The notes under the pieces: model-generated
Database searches by the model: none
Told to the model about the DNA's origin: nothing
The model's input: only the letters and a program-made list of their open reading frames with translations
Translations under genes and position numbers: made by a program
DNA from: Limonium bicolor
Taxonomy: Eukaryota; Streptophyta; Magnoliopsida; Caryophyllales; Plumbaginaceae
Reading direction: 5' to 3'
Length of the DNA stretch: 64,000 nt
NCBI GenBank assembly: GCA_023374045.1
Contig: CM041779.1
Span: 1,116,001-1,180,000, forward strand
Part shown: positions 1 to 12,840 of the stretch, in pieces
Layout: each line of letters begins with the position of its first letter
How positions within the stretch are numbered: the stretch's first letter is position 1

Positions 1-1195
1 ATGGAGGAAGGGGATTTAAATTTGGGTACTCCAAGGTATAACATCTACCCCTTGTCGAATATAAAAAAAATATTAAAGGAAGTTACTTAAAGATTGAGTG
101 AAGAGAAGAGTAATACTAAACTAAATATCATTGATTCTTAAATACTTGGAGTATTGAGCATCTAGCAAAAAAAATTTGAGAGTTACTTAAAGATTTGAAA
201 TTCTCACGTTTATTTGGAAGTTTAACATTATACATATATAAAATTTTAGAAGTCACACTAAGAGTGATATATATGAAAAGCCACCATTATCTAAGGGAGT
301 ACTAAGATTTAATGATCAGAGGAATACTTACATAGTACAAACCCTAAGAAAAATAATTATCAAGAGTGAGTGAATTTTCACTAGACTAATTCATTTGACT
401 TAAAATTTATATATAGAGTCCCTACCTTGAAAAAAATAAATTTTAAGATAAAGAAATCAGATTTTGGAGCTACATTATAATTAATAAGAACTTCCTAAAA
501 CTCTGTCTTGTGTGAAATTATGTAAATATATAATAAGTAAATTTTATGAAGTAAACACTTAATGATTCGTCTAAAATACGATAGTTAATTATAAAAACAA
601 TTGAAACTTGAAAAGTCACAGAAAATATTTATTTTAAAGAGTTTTAACATATGGTTGGCTAATAAACCCTTGAAGATAATTTTGGAAGATTATCGAGGAT
701 TAGTAAATGATCTGAAATATTATTTTATACTACTCAAGTATGTTACACCTGATTTATAGCTTGTTAATATAATTGATATGATAAAATGAACATATAATGG
801 ACATATAATTCGTACCAGTCATAAAATGAAAGGATAAGGATCATAAAATAAAATTTTATAATAATCGAGAAAAATGCAAATACTTAACAATCAGAAGAAA
901 TATATATACAACAATTATAAATAAAATCAACGGTGCAATAAAATCTACAATAAAGCTGGATAATAAGGTGTTGAATTCTTTGAATGTGGCGTTTGAAATA
1001 AACATCAAGTAATTAAAGAAAATAGAAACTAAATGTTTGGTAGTCTAATATGGTCCATGCATGTTGTTGTGATTGGTTTTTGAAACAACCTTATTGGATA
1101 GTGTGTTCTGAGCGAAGTACCCACATCTATTCGCATAATGTTTTTCTATCCTTCTGTGGTTCTCGTTAGTAGCGGTACGAGGGCGTACCTTAGCT

Positions 1196-1215
1196 CTTTT
1201 AAGGGGGATATACTG
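1196..1215 (+). other. Upstream polypurine-tract copy of element C
   Basis: CTTTTAAGGGGGATATACTG occurs here and again, base for base, at 1521-1540, where it abuts the LTR. This copy lies about 325 bp upstream of the LTR. In element A the equivalent copy lies just downstream of the integrase-chromodomain stop, so this one probably marks the end of C's pol. Confidence 0.7.
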
Positions 1216-1520
1216 CATACTCTTTCTTCGTCACCTCATCCAGATTATGCCATGTTTTGTTGTTAGCAGAGTGAGAGGTGTATGTATGTATTTTACATTA
1301 TGACACAGTATGTGACTTTTGATTTTCATCATGAAATGTCTTGGTATATCTTGGTTCGGTTTTGATTTTGAGTAATCTTGAGTGGAATGTTGAAATGGAA
1401 ATGGATGGAAATAAAGGATTGGATTGGTAAGGAATTTCATTGGAATTATTATTGTCTCAGCACACCCGAAGCGGTGTGAGTGCCTATTAGTTAATTTTTT
1501 TAAACTTCGAGGCGAAGTTT

Positions 1521-1538
1521 CTTTTAAGGGGGATATAC
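1521..1538 (+). other. LTR-proximal polypurine tract of element C
   Basis: A purine run (AAGGGGGA) directly upstream of the LTR TG at 1539 is the expected primer site for plus-strand DNA synthesis in LTR retrotransposons. Together with the LTR start it fixes the orientation of C as + strand and the LTR as the 3' LTR. Confidence 0.85.
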
Positions 1539-4500
1539 TGAAATACCCCTAAATTAATTTAAATTAATTTAGGGGATTTCTTTTATTAAACCTTAAATAA
1601 TACTATTTAATATTAAAGTATTGTATGGAATTATGAATATTAATATTATGTGGAATTGTGAAATTAATTTAGGGGATTTCTTCTATTTAACCCTAAAGAA
1701 TACTATAAAATATTTAATTATTATATATTATTATATAGTATTATAAATTTAATAATAAGATTTAAAAGTCAATAAATCTTGGGAAAATTTCTAAACACTC
1801 CAAGTATATTAAAAAGATTTTAGAAATAATTTGTACATTAATTTGAATCATAAAAGTCAAAATAAAATTATGGAAACCTTATAGCTTATTAAGCCTTGCT
1901 AGGGTTGACTTTTTGAGAATGGTCAAACCATCTCATGAAACCTATACCAATAAAAAGGTTATGGAAAACCAAGAAGATTGATAAAAAGAACGTCAAAAAC
2001 GGATCATTCTAGCCAAAGTTATGATAAAATCAAGTTTAGAGCCAAAATTTTGAAAAGATGCTGATGTGGCATGTCTGCTGACTCATCCGCGTGCCTCGGG
2101 ATACGCGCCTGACACTTAGTTTTTTTTTATCTCCATGTTTTTCGCCAGCTTTCCAACTGATTTCGCCCTAACTTGTGACATCTATAACTCTCTCATATTT
2201 TGGAATTTTTGAGTGCCGCCTTTTACTTTCTCTTCTCCTACAAATGCTCTTTCTAACCATAACTCATATATAACCTAAATCATTCTACATCGACGGGAAA
2301 ATCGATCTAAAGTTGCCTCCTTGCGAATTCGTAACCCAGAATTCCAGATTTTTCTGAAATCAGGTAAACTTCGTCTCACCATAACTTCTTCGTTTCTCAG
2401 CCAAATTTCGTGTTCTTTAGCTCGTTTTTAGATCTCTAATCCCTCTATAACTTTTATGTTTACACCCAAGGCTGATTCGCAATCGTGTGGACGATATAGT
2501 CGTCTAAAGTTACCTACTCGATCACGTCGGGTTTTGTCCAGAATTTTTTCCAGAAACGATATGGTAAACTTAGATCTTTGTGGATCTGTAACTTTCTCCC
2601 TAGTTATTTGTTTTCCATGATTCTTCCACCAATGTTTAGAGTTACATGTCTACTTTAAAATGCCGTAGGTTGTGTGGATTTAATCATTCTCAATTAGCAC
2701 GAGTTGATCCGTGAAGTAGGCTACTCGAACTACACATAAAATATTGACTTTTCCAGAAATCGATTTCGATTTCATCACTGGCGCATCTCCGGTGAGTTTC
2801 CGACCAAATTCCACCATCTATGATATTCGTTTTTGCATTCCCGTTCATAACCCTCTATCAATTTAACCAATTACGCAATACATTGAGAGAATTTGTAGGG
2901 ATTCGAATCAGAAACTCGCACATACCCTAGTTCGAACAGCCCATAATTGAAATCATCGAACACTGCATTATAAGTTATAAAATTAGTACCATTGGATTTG
3001 TCTTTTAATTTCGAATCCAATGAAACAAGAATCACCGAATTTCGTCATGTGGATTGAGAGAATCGATCGAATCTCTGTTCGTGTCGATTTGGGGTTTTCT
3101 GAAGAACTCGGGAAAATTAGGCCGTCCGATCGTAGTTAAGTGGAACGGACGGCCGAGATTAAAACGTGGGTTATTATTAATATATTAAGTTTATATAATT
3201 CTATAATAATACCCTATCTTGTTAGATTTATTTAACAACCTTCCCGAATGTATTTTGACTTGAAATTTTAAGTATAGATTCCTTATAAAATCTAGTTTAT
3301 GTTGATGTAAATTAATATGGGTTTTGAGTTTTTAAATGTAAGTTATAATTTTTACAAGTTCTGAGTATTATGGAATTATTTGGTTAAATTAAAAAGATAT
3401 TTTTATGAAATAAAAATTTTATAATATGTCTAAATGTTATAGTTACCCTATACTTAATTTGGGAATTATTGGACAAGAGGAAGTGGGTTTAAAAATTGTA
3501 TTTCAAAGGTTTCTCATAAGTTATCTTATAATATAAGGTTTTAAATGTAACAAAAATTAAAGTATGACTTATTAATAAACTTTATAGGTTGAAAATAATA
3601 TAATAAGACTAAACTAACATTTAATACAGAATGTTAAGAAATATTTTTGAGTATCAACTTTTAAGTGAAGTAAAAATTAAATACATATATATATATATAA
3701 GAAATAAAATAGTAACATATGTTAAAATAAGGAATTTAATTAAACTATATTTATACTAACTATATAATGTGGTGGTTAATATACTTAATTGGAACTAAGG
3801 AAAATACTTTATTTTATAAACCATATATTGGATATAGATATGTGTAAAAGTTAATATAAATAATTAAATGCAATAAAACTACATAAATAATGTCTTGAAT
3901 AAATTCTAGTTTATGTATGTAATAAATAAATAAAAGAAATAAAATACCTTATAGAAAATAGAATATGAAGGAATTAATAAGTTAAACTAAACCTATACAT
4001 AATACTATTAAAAGAATATTATATGGGGTAGTATTGAATTGTGGTTATGAAGTTAAGCTTAAAGAGTTATCTTGAATTTCTAAGATTTATGTAAACCATA
4101 TTAAAACACATGTACAATATTAGTCAATGACCACAATGTAAATATATAATTGGGTTAATCAATTAATAAGTTAAACTTAGGAGAATTTGTAATTGGATTA
4201 CATGAAATGTTACACAATTAGATCTTGTTATATAATTAATAATATATAAATGAAATATTGTTACATTAAATGTGAAGTGGGTTAATAAGGCTAGATTTAA
4301 TCATTTCATAACATTTATAATAGTGAGTAATAACTAATGTTTTAAGGTAAAATCATTAAAAGGATTAAGATATAAAACTATATTAAATATGGCTAGGGAG
4401 TTAATCTAAATAATAATCCTTGAGTTCTTAGAATTAGTTGAGCCATATAGAATATATTTATAACATTAATTACCAATATTTAGGAGGTGAGTTTATAATT

Positions 4501-6170
4501 AAGTGATGTATTCAGTAGTTAGAACTTATAAAAAGGTTTGTAAATAGGAATTAGGTACTTAAAACCTTTGAACCTTTAATTAGATGAAACTAAGTTACGT
4601 AAGAGATTATATTGGTTTACCTTATAACACTAAAAATATTAAAAGGTCATTTGAATATAAGGTATGAGGATTTTTCAGAATAGATGATCTTACTAGTTAC
4701 TTGACAATTTCTCTTATGAATGAGGATTTACTTCTTAGTTAAATTTTCACCTTATGTTAAGACATAATACTTATCCTAAAACATAGTAAAGAGAATTAAT
4801 TATTAAGTTATTCCTTTGAAACCTTTGGTTTTGTAAATATTATAAAATGTATTTAAGACATAAGTTTATTAAAATTTAGTACAATCAGATTATACATAAT
4901 CTATAGAGAGAATGTGTGTAAAAATTAAATATTTAGGAAATTAAAATGTAAGTAAGGATGCATAAAAAGGGTTGTCTTAAAACACCTTAGTATATAGGTA
5001 ATAATTAAGCGAATAGTATACTTTGCGAATACTAAGTATAAGAGTTGGAAGGGTTTGAGTTAATTAAAATATAGTTGTTTCAGGGTGAAAAGTAATTGAA
5101 CATCTTAAGACAAGATAATTAAATGGTTATAATATTAAGCCATTCTAAAGTAAAGATAAAATAATTGAGTCTAGTAGTTGTCTTTGAATTCTAAGATCAA
5201 TTAAGTTATAATGAAATGCATCTACATCACTATGATTCCAATATACAGGTTGTAGATCTTAATTAAGTTAAGGGGAAGGGTTAATCATAATAGGTAAGCT
5301 AGTAGATGTTGATAAGAATGAATAGTCATTACATTGTGAGATAATTATATAGTATTCTAAGACAAACCTATCATGGGTCATAATCCGATGTTTATTCAAA
5401 ATTAAGAATAAAAGTATTGAGCTTAAGAATTTTTATTAAAATTCTAAGATTGATTGAATAACATATAATGCACTTATGATATAAAGGTCTTAAATGTGAG
5501 AATTATAGTTAAGTATGGGTAAAGTCGATACGAGTGGAACAATTAACAAGTGTTAATAAAATACATTCCTTGGTCTTACAACCTTGAGTTATACAACATT
5601 CTAAGACAAGTCAAAGGTTATACATAACATTTAAGTGAGGGCTTAAAAGACAATTGAGACTTAGAAATAAGAGTGAGGAGTTTATTTAAGTTTAACTTAG
5701 GTTACAAGTTATTGATGATAGATTATCTTTAATGTTTCTCATAGTGTTGTTGAATGTTGCATGAGTCTACTAGAACTGCTACAACGTTAATCAGGTACGA
5801 TTTCTCGTACTCTGATACTTTTGCTGATTGACTTATGAGACGTTTTCAAAAAACGCTAACTGAGTTTAAAGGAATTTCAAAAGGAAACTGTTGTGTGGCT
5901 AACTCAGCTTGATGTGACTAACTGAGCCTTGAATGTGAAACTTTCGTGGTTATGGGTTCCTTCTGTTTGGTTGTTTCATTAGACATTAACTGCCTAGGGT
6001 TTACGCTTCTGCACTCTGTAGGACTGAGTGTTTTGGTATTGCTCTGGGTAGTTAGTGATCTAGTGGAAATATGGAAAATGACGTTCTTGGTAATTCTTCC
6101 TTTGACTCTGGATATTGTTTCATCCATGAGCTGAGTCTTTTGTTGTGACGTGCGCGCGTCTTCATTGGTA

Positions 6171-6311
6171 ACAGCAGGGGGCTGTATATCCCTCGTCCAC
6201 AAGGACATTTATATCAGACAGCAGGGGGCTGTATATCCCTCGTCCACCAGGACATTTATATTTGACAGCAGGGGGCTGTATATCCCTCGTCCATATGGAC
6301 ATTGATATTTG
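6171..6311 (+). repeat. Three 47-bp tandem repeats in the LTR of C
   Basis: Units start at 6171, 6218 and 6265 and share ACAGCAGGGGGCTGTATATC followed by CCTCGTCCA and an A/T-rich tail with GGACATT. A fourth unit begins but decays after 6311. The spacing is exactly 47 bp twice. The period is not a multiple of three and no coding role is evident. Confidence 0.9.
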
Positions 6312-9300
6312 GCGGTGGGGGCCATCTCTCCCAATTGGTTTTATTCCACTCTTGAGTTGTTGGTTCTTGGATATCTTCTTTCATTCCTAGTCCTTGTGAC
6401 TACTTGGGTCTCTCTACTCCTAACTGGAATTGGTTCTAACTTGAGCATTGGATGTTCACTAACTCATGGTGTGATTTTTGGATTGACTAACTTTACCTTT
6501 CTATTATTTGTCCCTAGCCTTAACTTGTTATCTTTGACTTGGTGATTTTAAAGTGCCTTTGTAACACCCCTACTAATTCGGCTCCTAATTATAATATAAC
6601 TATCGCACAAAATAAATAAATCACAGCGGTAAATAACAGACTGTCGCTCTAATGGTGTCACTGTTATCACTCGCCCATACGGGTGATAACGAATTACCTG
6701 ATAATCAACTTGCGAAACGTATTCCCGCAATGATCACAAGAGATAGATAGTAGTACTTAAACAATCTAAAAACAAATCCAACAATAACCGATTATTACAG
6801 ACCGTGAGCATCTAATCAAAATACACCTCGGTTACACAACCCGAGTCCAAAACAACACTAGTATCACACCATACCAAGTCTAACCAACAGTAACACAAAA
6901 GTCGCGCCCCGCGTCGACCCATCAGCTAGTCTCCTGCAATAAAAATGGTTTGTGGTATGGAATCAGCCCCTGCTGAGTATGTTATCACATGCCCCGTCAT
7001 GCCTCCTCAAACCCCTCAATTAATTGGTCGAGAGCATGAGATTCGTTACATGCAATACCGTTTTAATATTTAAACTGTAAAACAATTAACAGTAATATCC
7101 ATACAATAACACAACCATCAACACACATAATATACCACAAGTATAACCAATGAACAACAAAGCGAAACAACGAGAATAATAAACAAGTATTAGTCCTCGT
7201 CCATGGTGTAGAAACCAATATTGTTCGCCACTGTATAAGTCTCAGTTGTATTAATTGTTCAGTTATACCTAGTGACAATGTCTCGTTAAAAACGACATGT
7301 CTCTAATTACCCATATATTATGGCGGGTCACCCACGGCAGTAGCCACTCCAGCGGTAGAGTCTCCGACCAACGATCCATTCTAGCCCACGGGAAATTTTC
7401 TTGATACTTACGGACCCGTACGCGGACATCCTGGTATCGTTTTTGTGATCACAGCACGCACCAAGAGCCACATCCTCTTGGCTTTACTATCTTCCATTAA
7501 TTAATTATACCATCGCATCGCATTACCAAATTTTCTAACACAGCAAACCAAGATCATTAGTCCAATCCGGAGTCTGTAAACTCGGGATCCAGTGTTAGAT
7601 ACGAGAGCGGCGTTTAGAAAGGCCAATGCTCCGTATAAAAGTCTCGGATAATATGTATATCTTATTATCCTAGTGCTACAACGTTTTTCTGACGATCCTT
7701 ATATTTCATATAAGATAGCACCATAGCCGCTAGTTCGTTTTATATATATAGGTTCATATACACGAACCAATACTGTTAACTCAACAACAGTAAATAATAA
7801 GCAGCTATAAATATACAATTCATGCATATTAATTAACACATTCAGACAAACAATCTTATCACAGATCACACAGAAGTCTGAACTGAGGAAGTCCTCAGAG
7901 ACAATCAGAGACACATAACAACATACCGTTCACCCTGATTGTATTACGGTGGAGTATGAATCAGCAAGATCCTATGCTCAGTGTGTCGTCTCTAACAGTC
8001 TAAACAATACATAATGCAACTAGTTAGCATCCCGATAACAACACAACTCTACGGTACCCCGTACCGTCACTAATACCTCCCGGTTAATCCCCCGTTATTA
8101 ACTGTCAACGTTTGTCGGGTTTTCGGCTTAACTCGAGATTTGGAAGAAACGTTATATTACATGCGTAGTCTTGCCTTGTATATTAATATTCTTAATGTTG
8201 AACTTGTTATCGCATGTAACTTAATATACCCTTGTATATCATATAGTTTGTTTCTATATTGCATGTATAATTCTTCATCATTTATTATGCAACTCACCTT
8301 AGTTTTTATTTTTCTAAGATTTGTTTTTTCCAAATTTAATGGAGTATAATTCATATGTAAAAGTACTTTGAATTATATAAATCCCTATTATCTCATGTAT
8401 ACTCTTAACATTAGAATTCCATATCTAATGTTTGTAATTCTTTTCCCTTTATCATATGTTATTTTAATTATGGAAATACATGGTTATTAAATCAAATTAT
8501 ATTTTTCCACTCCATAACATGTATTTATTTATATACATGTATTATGGAACTATTTATTATTGGTATGTCTTTATAATATATTCATTCTCTTTCAATGAAT
8601 ATTCCTTATACTATAAATGTTATAACCTTTATAACATTAAAACCACATTATAATTTTTTTAAAATGTCCATATTACCGAACAACACTTATTTTCTTAAGT
8701 ATTTACAAAATCCATCACATAATTAATATAATGTTATATTATAGCTATATAACATATATTATGACACTTAAGTCATTAAAACAATTATAACCTATAGTTT
8801 ATTTTGTTTATAAAAATACCAAACAGCCCTTATATATTCGGCTTTCACTATAAACCACTAAACTTCTATAAATCACAAATCCATCCCAAATTATATTTCA
8901 TTGTTACACTTATAACATATATCTTATATTATAATCTGAAATACCCCGAACTTAAATATGGTGATTATATTATTCTAATATAGTATTTAAGGGCCTAATA
9001 GTGCCTAAGTAATTTTGGTAAAGAAAATAAATCCAAAAGGAAATGAGGAAAACGCTTAGAAAGCGGAAAACGCTAAAATGAGCGTTAAATAACCATAGGA
9101 GGTACGAAACCTCGGTTATAGTATCGTAAGGATTCCTAAGGCTTATTCATGCCTAATTAGTATACGGGAATGATTCCCGGAGAAAACGGATCCAAGAAAT
9201 GTATTAAAACGCTAAAAGAGCTTTAGCGCACGTTTTTCGAGGAAACCCGAAAGCGTGACTGTAAGTGGTCAAACAGACCCGTAAAAAAATTATAATTCAT

Positions 9301-9497
9301 GGAATAATATTATTAAGCATTTATGGAAGCTTAATAACCAATAAAAATAAAGAAACGAGAAAATTTCCGGAAAACGGGCCCGGTTAGTGAATAGTATCAA
9401 AACCGGGTAAATAACGAGCGTCTTCTGTAAAAGACGAGAAACTGCCCCAGCTTAACAGTATAGTGGGGGCCGATTTTTACTGGGTAAACAACCCTCT

Positions 9498-9517
9498 CAC
9501 ACACACACACACACACA
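9498..9517. repeat. (CA)n microsatellite
   Basis: About ten CA dinucleotides in a row inside solo LTR B, followed by A-rich and then CT-rich sequence. Confidence 0.95.
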
Positions 9518-11102
9518 GTAACAAATAAGAATAAAAAAGAAAGCAAAAAAAGTAAAAAGGTACAAAAGTAAATACCCCCTCTCCTCTTATTCTCTCATTT
9601 CCCTTCTCTCTCTCCTATTCTTTCTCCTTCCCACCGTGAGCACTCCCTCCTTCTCCCCCTTGCAACCGATTTTTGAGAGCTCAAGGATGCCCCCATGGCT
9701 TCTCTTCTTTCTCTCCTTGCTCTACCTCCATGTGAGCTCCAAATGTAAAATAAATTACATATTTGTAATCCCCTCATCCTCCTCTACATTTCTATCTTTC
9801 CAAAATTCGAAAAGGATGAGTTTCATCTCCAGGTTTTCTCCATTTGAAGAGAAAAGCACACCATTGTGAAGCTTGGAGTCTCCTCTTTCCAACAAGGTAA
9901 AAATCTCCATAAAAGATTCAAGTTTCCTCCACCTTCCTTGTATAACTGATTTTTGCCCTTCTTGTAATACCTTGTTCTCTTCTTTGTTTGAGCTTGGTTC
10001 AACTCTCCAATGGTGGAGGAACTCTCCTTTGTATTCAAGGCTTAAAAACCTCTCTTAAAAACTCCAAGGTAAAAACCCTAACTAATGGTGATTTAAACCC
10101 TTCATTGAATAGTAGTGTTTTAAGAGATTAGAAGTCTAATTATATTCTCCTTATGTAATTTGGGTGTTGGGATGGAGTTTGGAAACTCCATCCCCCACAT
10201 GGCCGATTTTGCAAGAAAAAGAGAAGGAGAAGAAGTGGAAAAGAAATGAAGGAAATATAAGCTCAAGGTAAGAGCTCTTCCTTAATGCTAAAATTTTAAT
10301 GCACTAGGATAATGGGAATGGGTAAACCAATTTAAAGAAACCAAAATAATGTAGTAGAATTGTAATTGTGAAAGTTTGGGTATTTGTGAACAAGTATGTG
10401 GATTGTAGGCCCTAGAGCCAAGGAATTGTGTATATGTATTGATATTGTGTTTTGAGGAATTAATGATGTATTAAGATTGCTTGTATTTCTGGTAGGACCC
10501 TTGTATGGGTGTGGCTAGAATAGGAATGATTTTGGTGATAATGGGTATGTGTGGATAAGTGAGAATTGTAGGTGAACTATGGCAAAATTTTGGTAGGAAT
10601 GTGTACATTTGTGGATGACTTGGTGAATGGGAGAACCAAGGTATGTATTGAGGATAGTAGGGATGTTTAATGACCATTGGAATGGCAATTGTAGTATGAG
10701 GAATAGGAAGTGTACAATCTGTAGCAAAGTGTATAAGAACACATTGGTGGAGTTAAGAGAATTTAATGTGCAAGATTTGGTAAGTGGAGAGTCGGACTTG
10801 GGTGTAGGTAATGTAATGGCTTGGAAATGTATTTGGGATGCTAGGAGTGACATTGGTAGAGGAGATATTGAATGGTAGGAATTGTAGAAGAATATGTAGC
10901 ATTAGAGAATGAAAAACTGTTGTAAGTGTTGAAAGGAAGTGAGGGAAATTGTGTAAGTTGTTCGATGGATTTAGTAATGGATTTGGTGGATGAATTAAGA
11001 GGATTTAGAATGTTTAAATGGTACTAAAACATGTTAGGATGTATGTAGGAAGATTGGGGAAACAATGGGTGAAATTGGGAAGGAAAAACAAAATCTGTAA
11101 CA

Positions 11103-11455
11103 AGTTCTGGAACCGTCCGACCCAGAGTCTGGATCGGACGTGGGTCGGACAGGGCTTAAACAACGAGATGTAAACTTTCTGGAATGGTCCGACCCAGAGC
11201 CGTGGATCGGACGTGGGTCGGACAGGCTAAAATTTCCGTCGTCGAAGTTTCTGACTTCGTCCGACCCAGACGTTGGGTCGGACGTGGGTTGGACGAAGCT
11301 TGGACGACAGGACTAAAACCTTCTGGAATGGTCCGACCCAGGGAGTATGGGTCGGACGGAATAGTGCTGGGTCGGACAGGGGGAATTTCTGAGAAGAGAA
11401 TCTACTGGAACGGTCCGACCCAGGGCTTGGGTCGGACGGTGGGTCGGACGGCCCT
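11103..11455 (+). repeat. Five 72-bp GC-rich repeats with internal inverted GTCCGACCC/GGGTCGGAC
   Basis: GTCCGACCCA begins at 11115, 11187, 11259, 11331 and 11413 (spacing 72, 72, 72 and 82). Each unit also carries one or two copies of the reverse complement TGGGTCGGAC, so each can fold into a short hairpin. The array is CpG-rich within an AT-rich LTR. An open frame of 98 codons across it follows from the repeat composition and matches no family I know. Confidence 0.9.
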
Positions 11456-12589
11456 AACTTACAAAAAAAAAAATATATAGTAGCATAGTAATCATATGTA
11501 TGTATGTATGTAGGTCAGTACATGAATAGAGGACCTTAGTAATATACCATTAATGTGACAACAATGGTGAAGAAGTAAGTATGGGAGTAGGAAACAAGTA
11601 TGAAAAGTAATGAGGTAGGTTGAGAGTATGAGAACATTAAGTATACCGGGATAACGGGGTAAGTACGGGAATAGTAATTATTTGTGTATCGAAAGAGTAT
11701 AGTATTAATAATCATGTTGAAATATTATCAGTGGTACAAGTACGAACCATGGAACAAGGGAACACATGGTGAATCTAACTCCGGTGAAAGGTATGATTTC
11801 CTCATGCCCCGTATGCTAACCGAGTTACGTTGATTTGTGTGCTGTATGCCGGCTAATCAAGACTAAAGCATGAAAACGGTTTATTGCCTTTCATTATATG
11901 TCTTGCTGTATGTTGATTGAGCTAACCTTCTTGAATGATTGTGTGGCTTTACTTAGTGCGTAGACCGACTCATAGATGAGTCTTGTTGTGTATTGACTCG
12001 TAGCGAGAGTCATGTGTGAATTAATGAAACCGTAGCAACGCACTAAACCAACAAACCAATAAATGGGAACGTAAAACCAATGAACTCACTAGAATGTGAG
12101 AGAGTGTACGGGAGTGATAACCTCCCGATAACGGTAGGAGAAACGAAATGAATAATCTACAAACGAACAGTAGTGGAAGTATATAAGTAACCTCTATTAG
12201 AGGGATTATTCTTGGGGAAAAACATGAACCATGAGAGTAGTAAAGAATGATGAGGGATCTCCAAACCCCTTAGTAATTAGTCGACCCATTATGAGAGGAC
12301 CCGACTGATGTAAGTATGCCCCGAACGAGAGAGTATTCGATATGTTGGGGAAACCCTTAAATCTGAGGATACTAGACGGTGGTAATTCCCTGCAACAGAG
12401 GTTATCGAGAGATACTTCTAGGCTAACCCATGAGGTTGTATTGTGCTCTGAGAGAAGAGTGTTGGGAATTGTGTAGTCCGGTAGAACGGACTTTGGAGTT
12501 GAGGAGCTAAGCGTATAGCCCTCGTATGTAGGTCGGTGGCGAGTCTTGAGTATGACTCCGCCCCAGAGGCCACGTAATGGTCTATTGCG

Positions 12590-12840
12590 TATGTATGAGT
12601 AAGGTAAGCGTATACAGTAAGGCAGTATGAGTATGAGTAAGTACCGAGTATCGAGTATGTAGAGTAAGTATGGAGAATCGAGTGGTGAGTATGCACTAGT
12701 ATAGTAACGAGCACAGAGTAAGGATCGTGTACGAGTAAGGTATTGAACATGGAGTGATGAGTATGCAAGAGTAAGGAGTAAGTATGAGTAAAGCAACGAA
12801 TATAGAACACAGTACGAAGAGTAAAGAATGTATAACAAAT
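12590..12840. repeat. Degenerate GAGTA/GTATG low-complexity tract
   Basis: Irregular repeats of AGTATGAGTA, GAGTAAG and GTATCGAGTA fill this part of solo LTR B. It creates long stop-free minus-strand frames rich in Tyr, Ser and Leu (for example 12206-12976), which I do not treat as genes. Confidence 0.8.

Larger units (their letters stand above)
1..1538 (+). mobile_element. Element C: 3' end of the internal region of a Ty3/gypsy element
   Basis: No convincing open frame is visible. The stretch is assigned to a retrotransposon because it ends in a polypurine tract immediately followed by TGAAATACCCC, the LTR start seen in all gypsy elements of this window. Bases 1-1000 are very AT-rich with no recognisable domain. 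From about 1030 the sequence resembles a 3' untranslated region. The motif AACTTCGAGGCGAAGTTTC just before the PPT matches the layout GACTTCGGGACGAAGCC seen at the same place in elements A and D. The coding part of C, if any, lies left of the window. Confidence 0.75.

Noticed and set aside
1231..1440. 69-codon minus-strand frame near the left edge
   Set aside because: Falls between the two polypurine tracts of C in the 3' UTR and has no recognisable domain.
10515..10853. 112-codon minus-strand frame
   Set aside because: No motif; lies in solo LTR B with a competing frame on the other strand.
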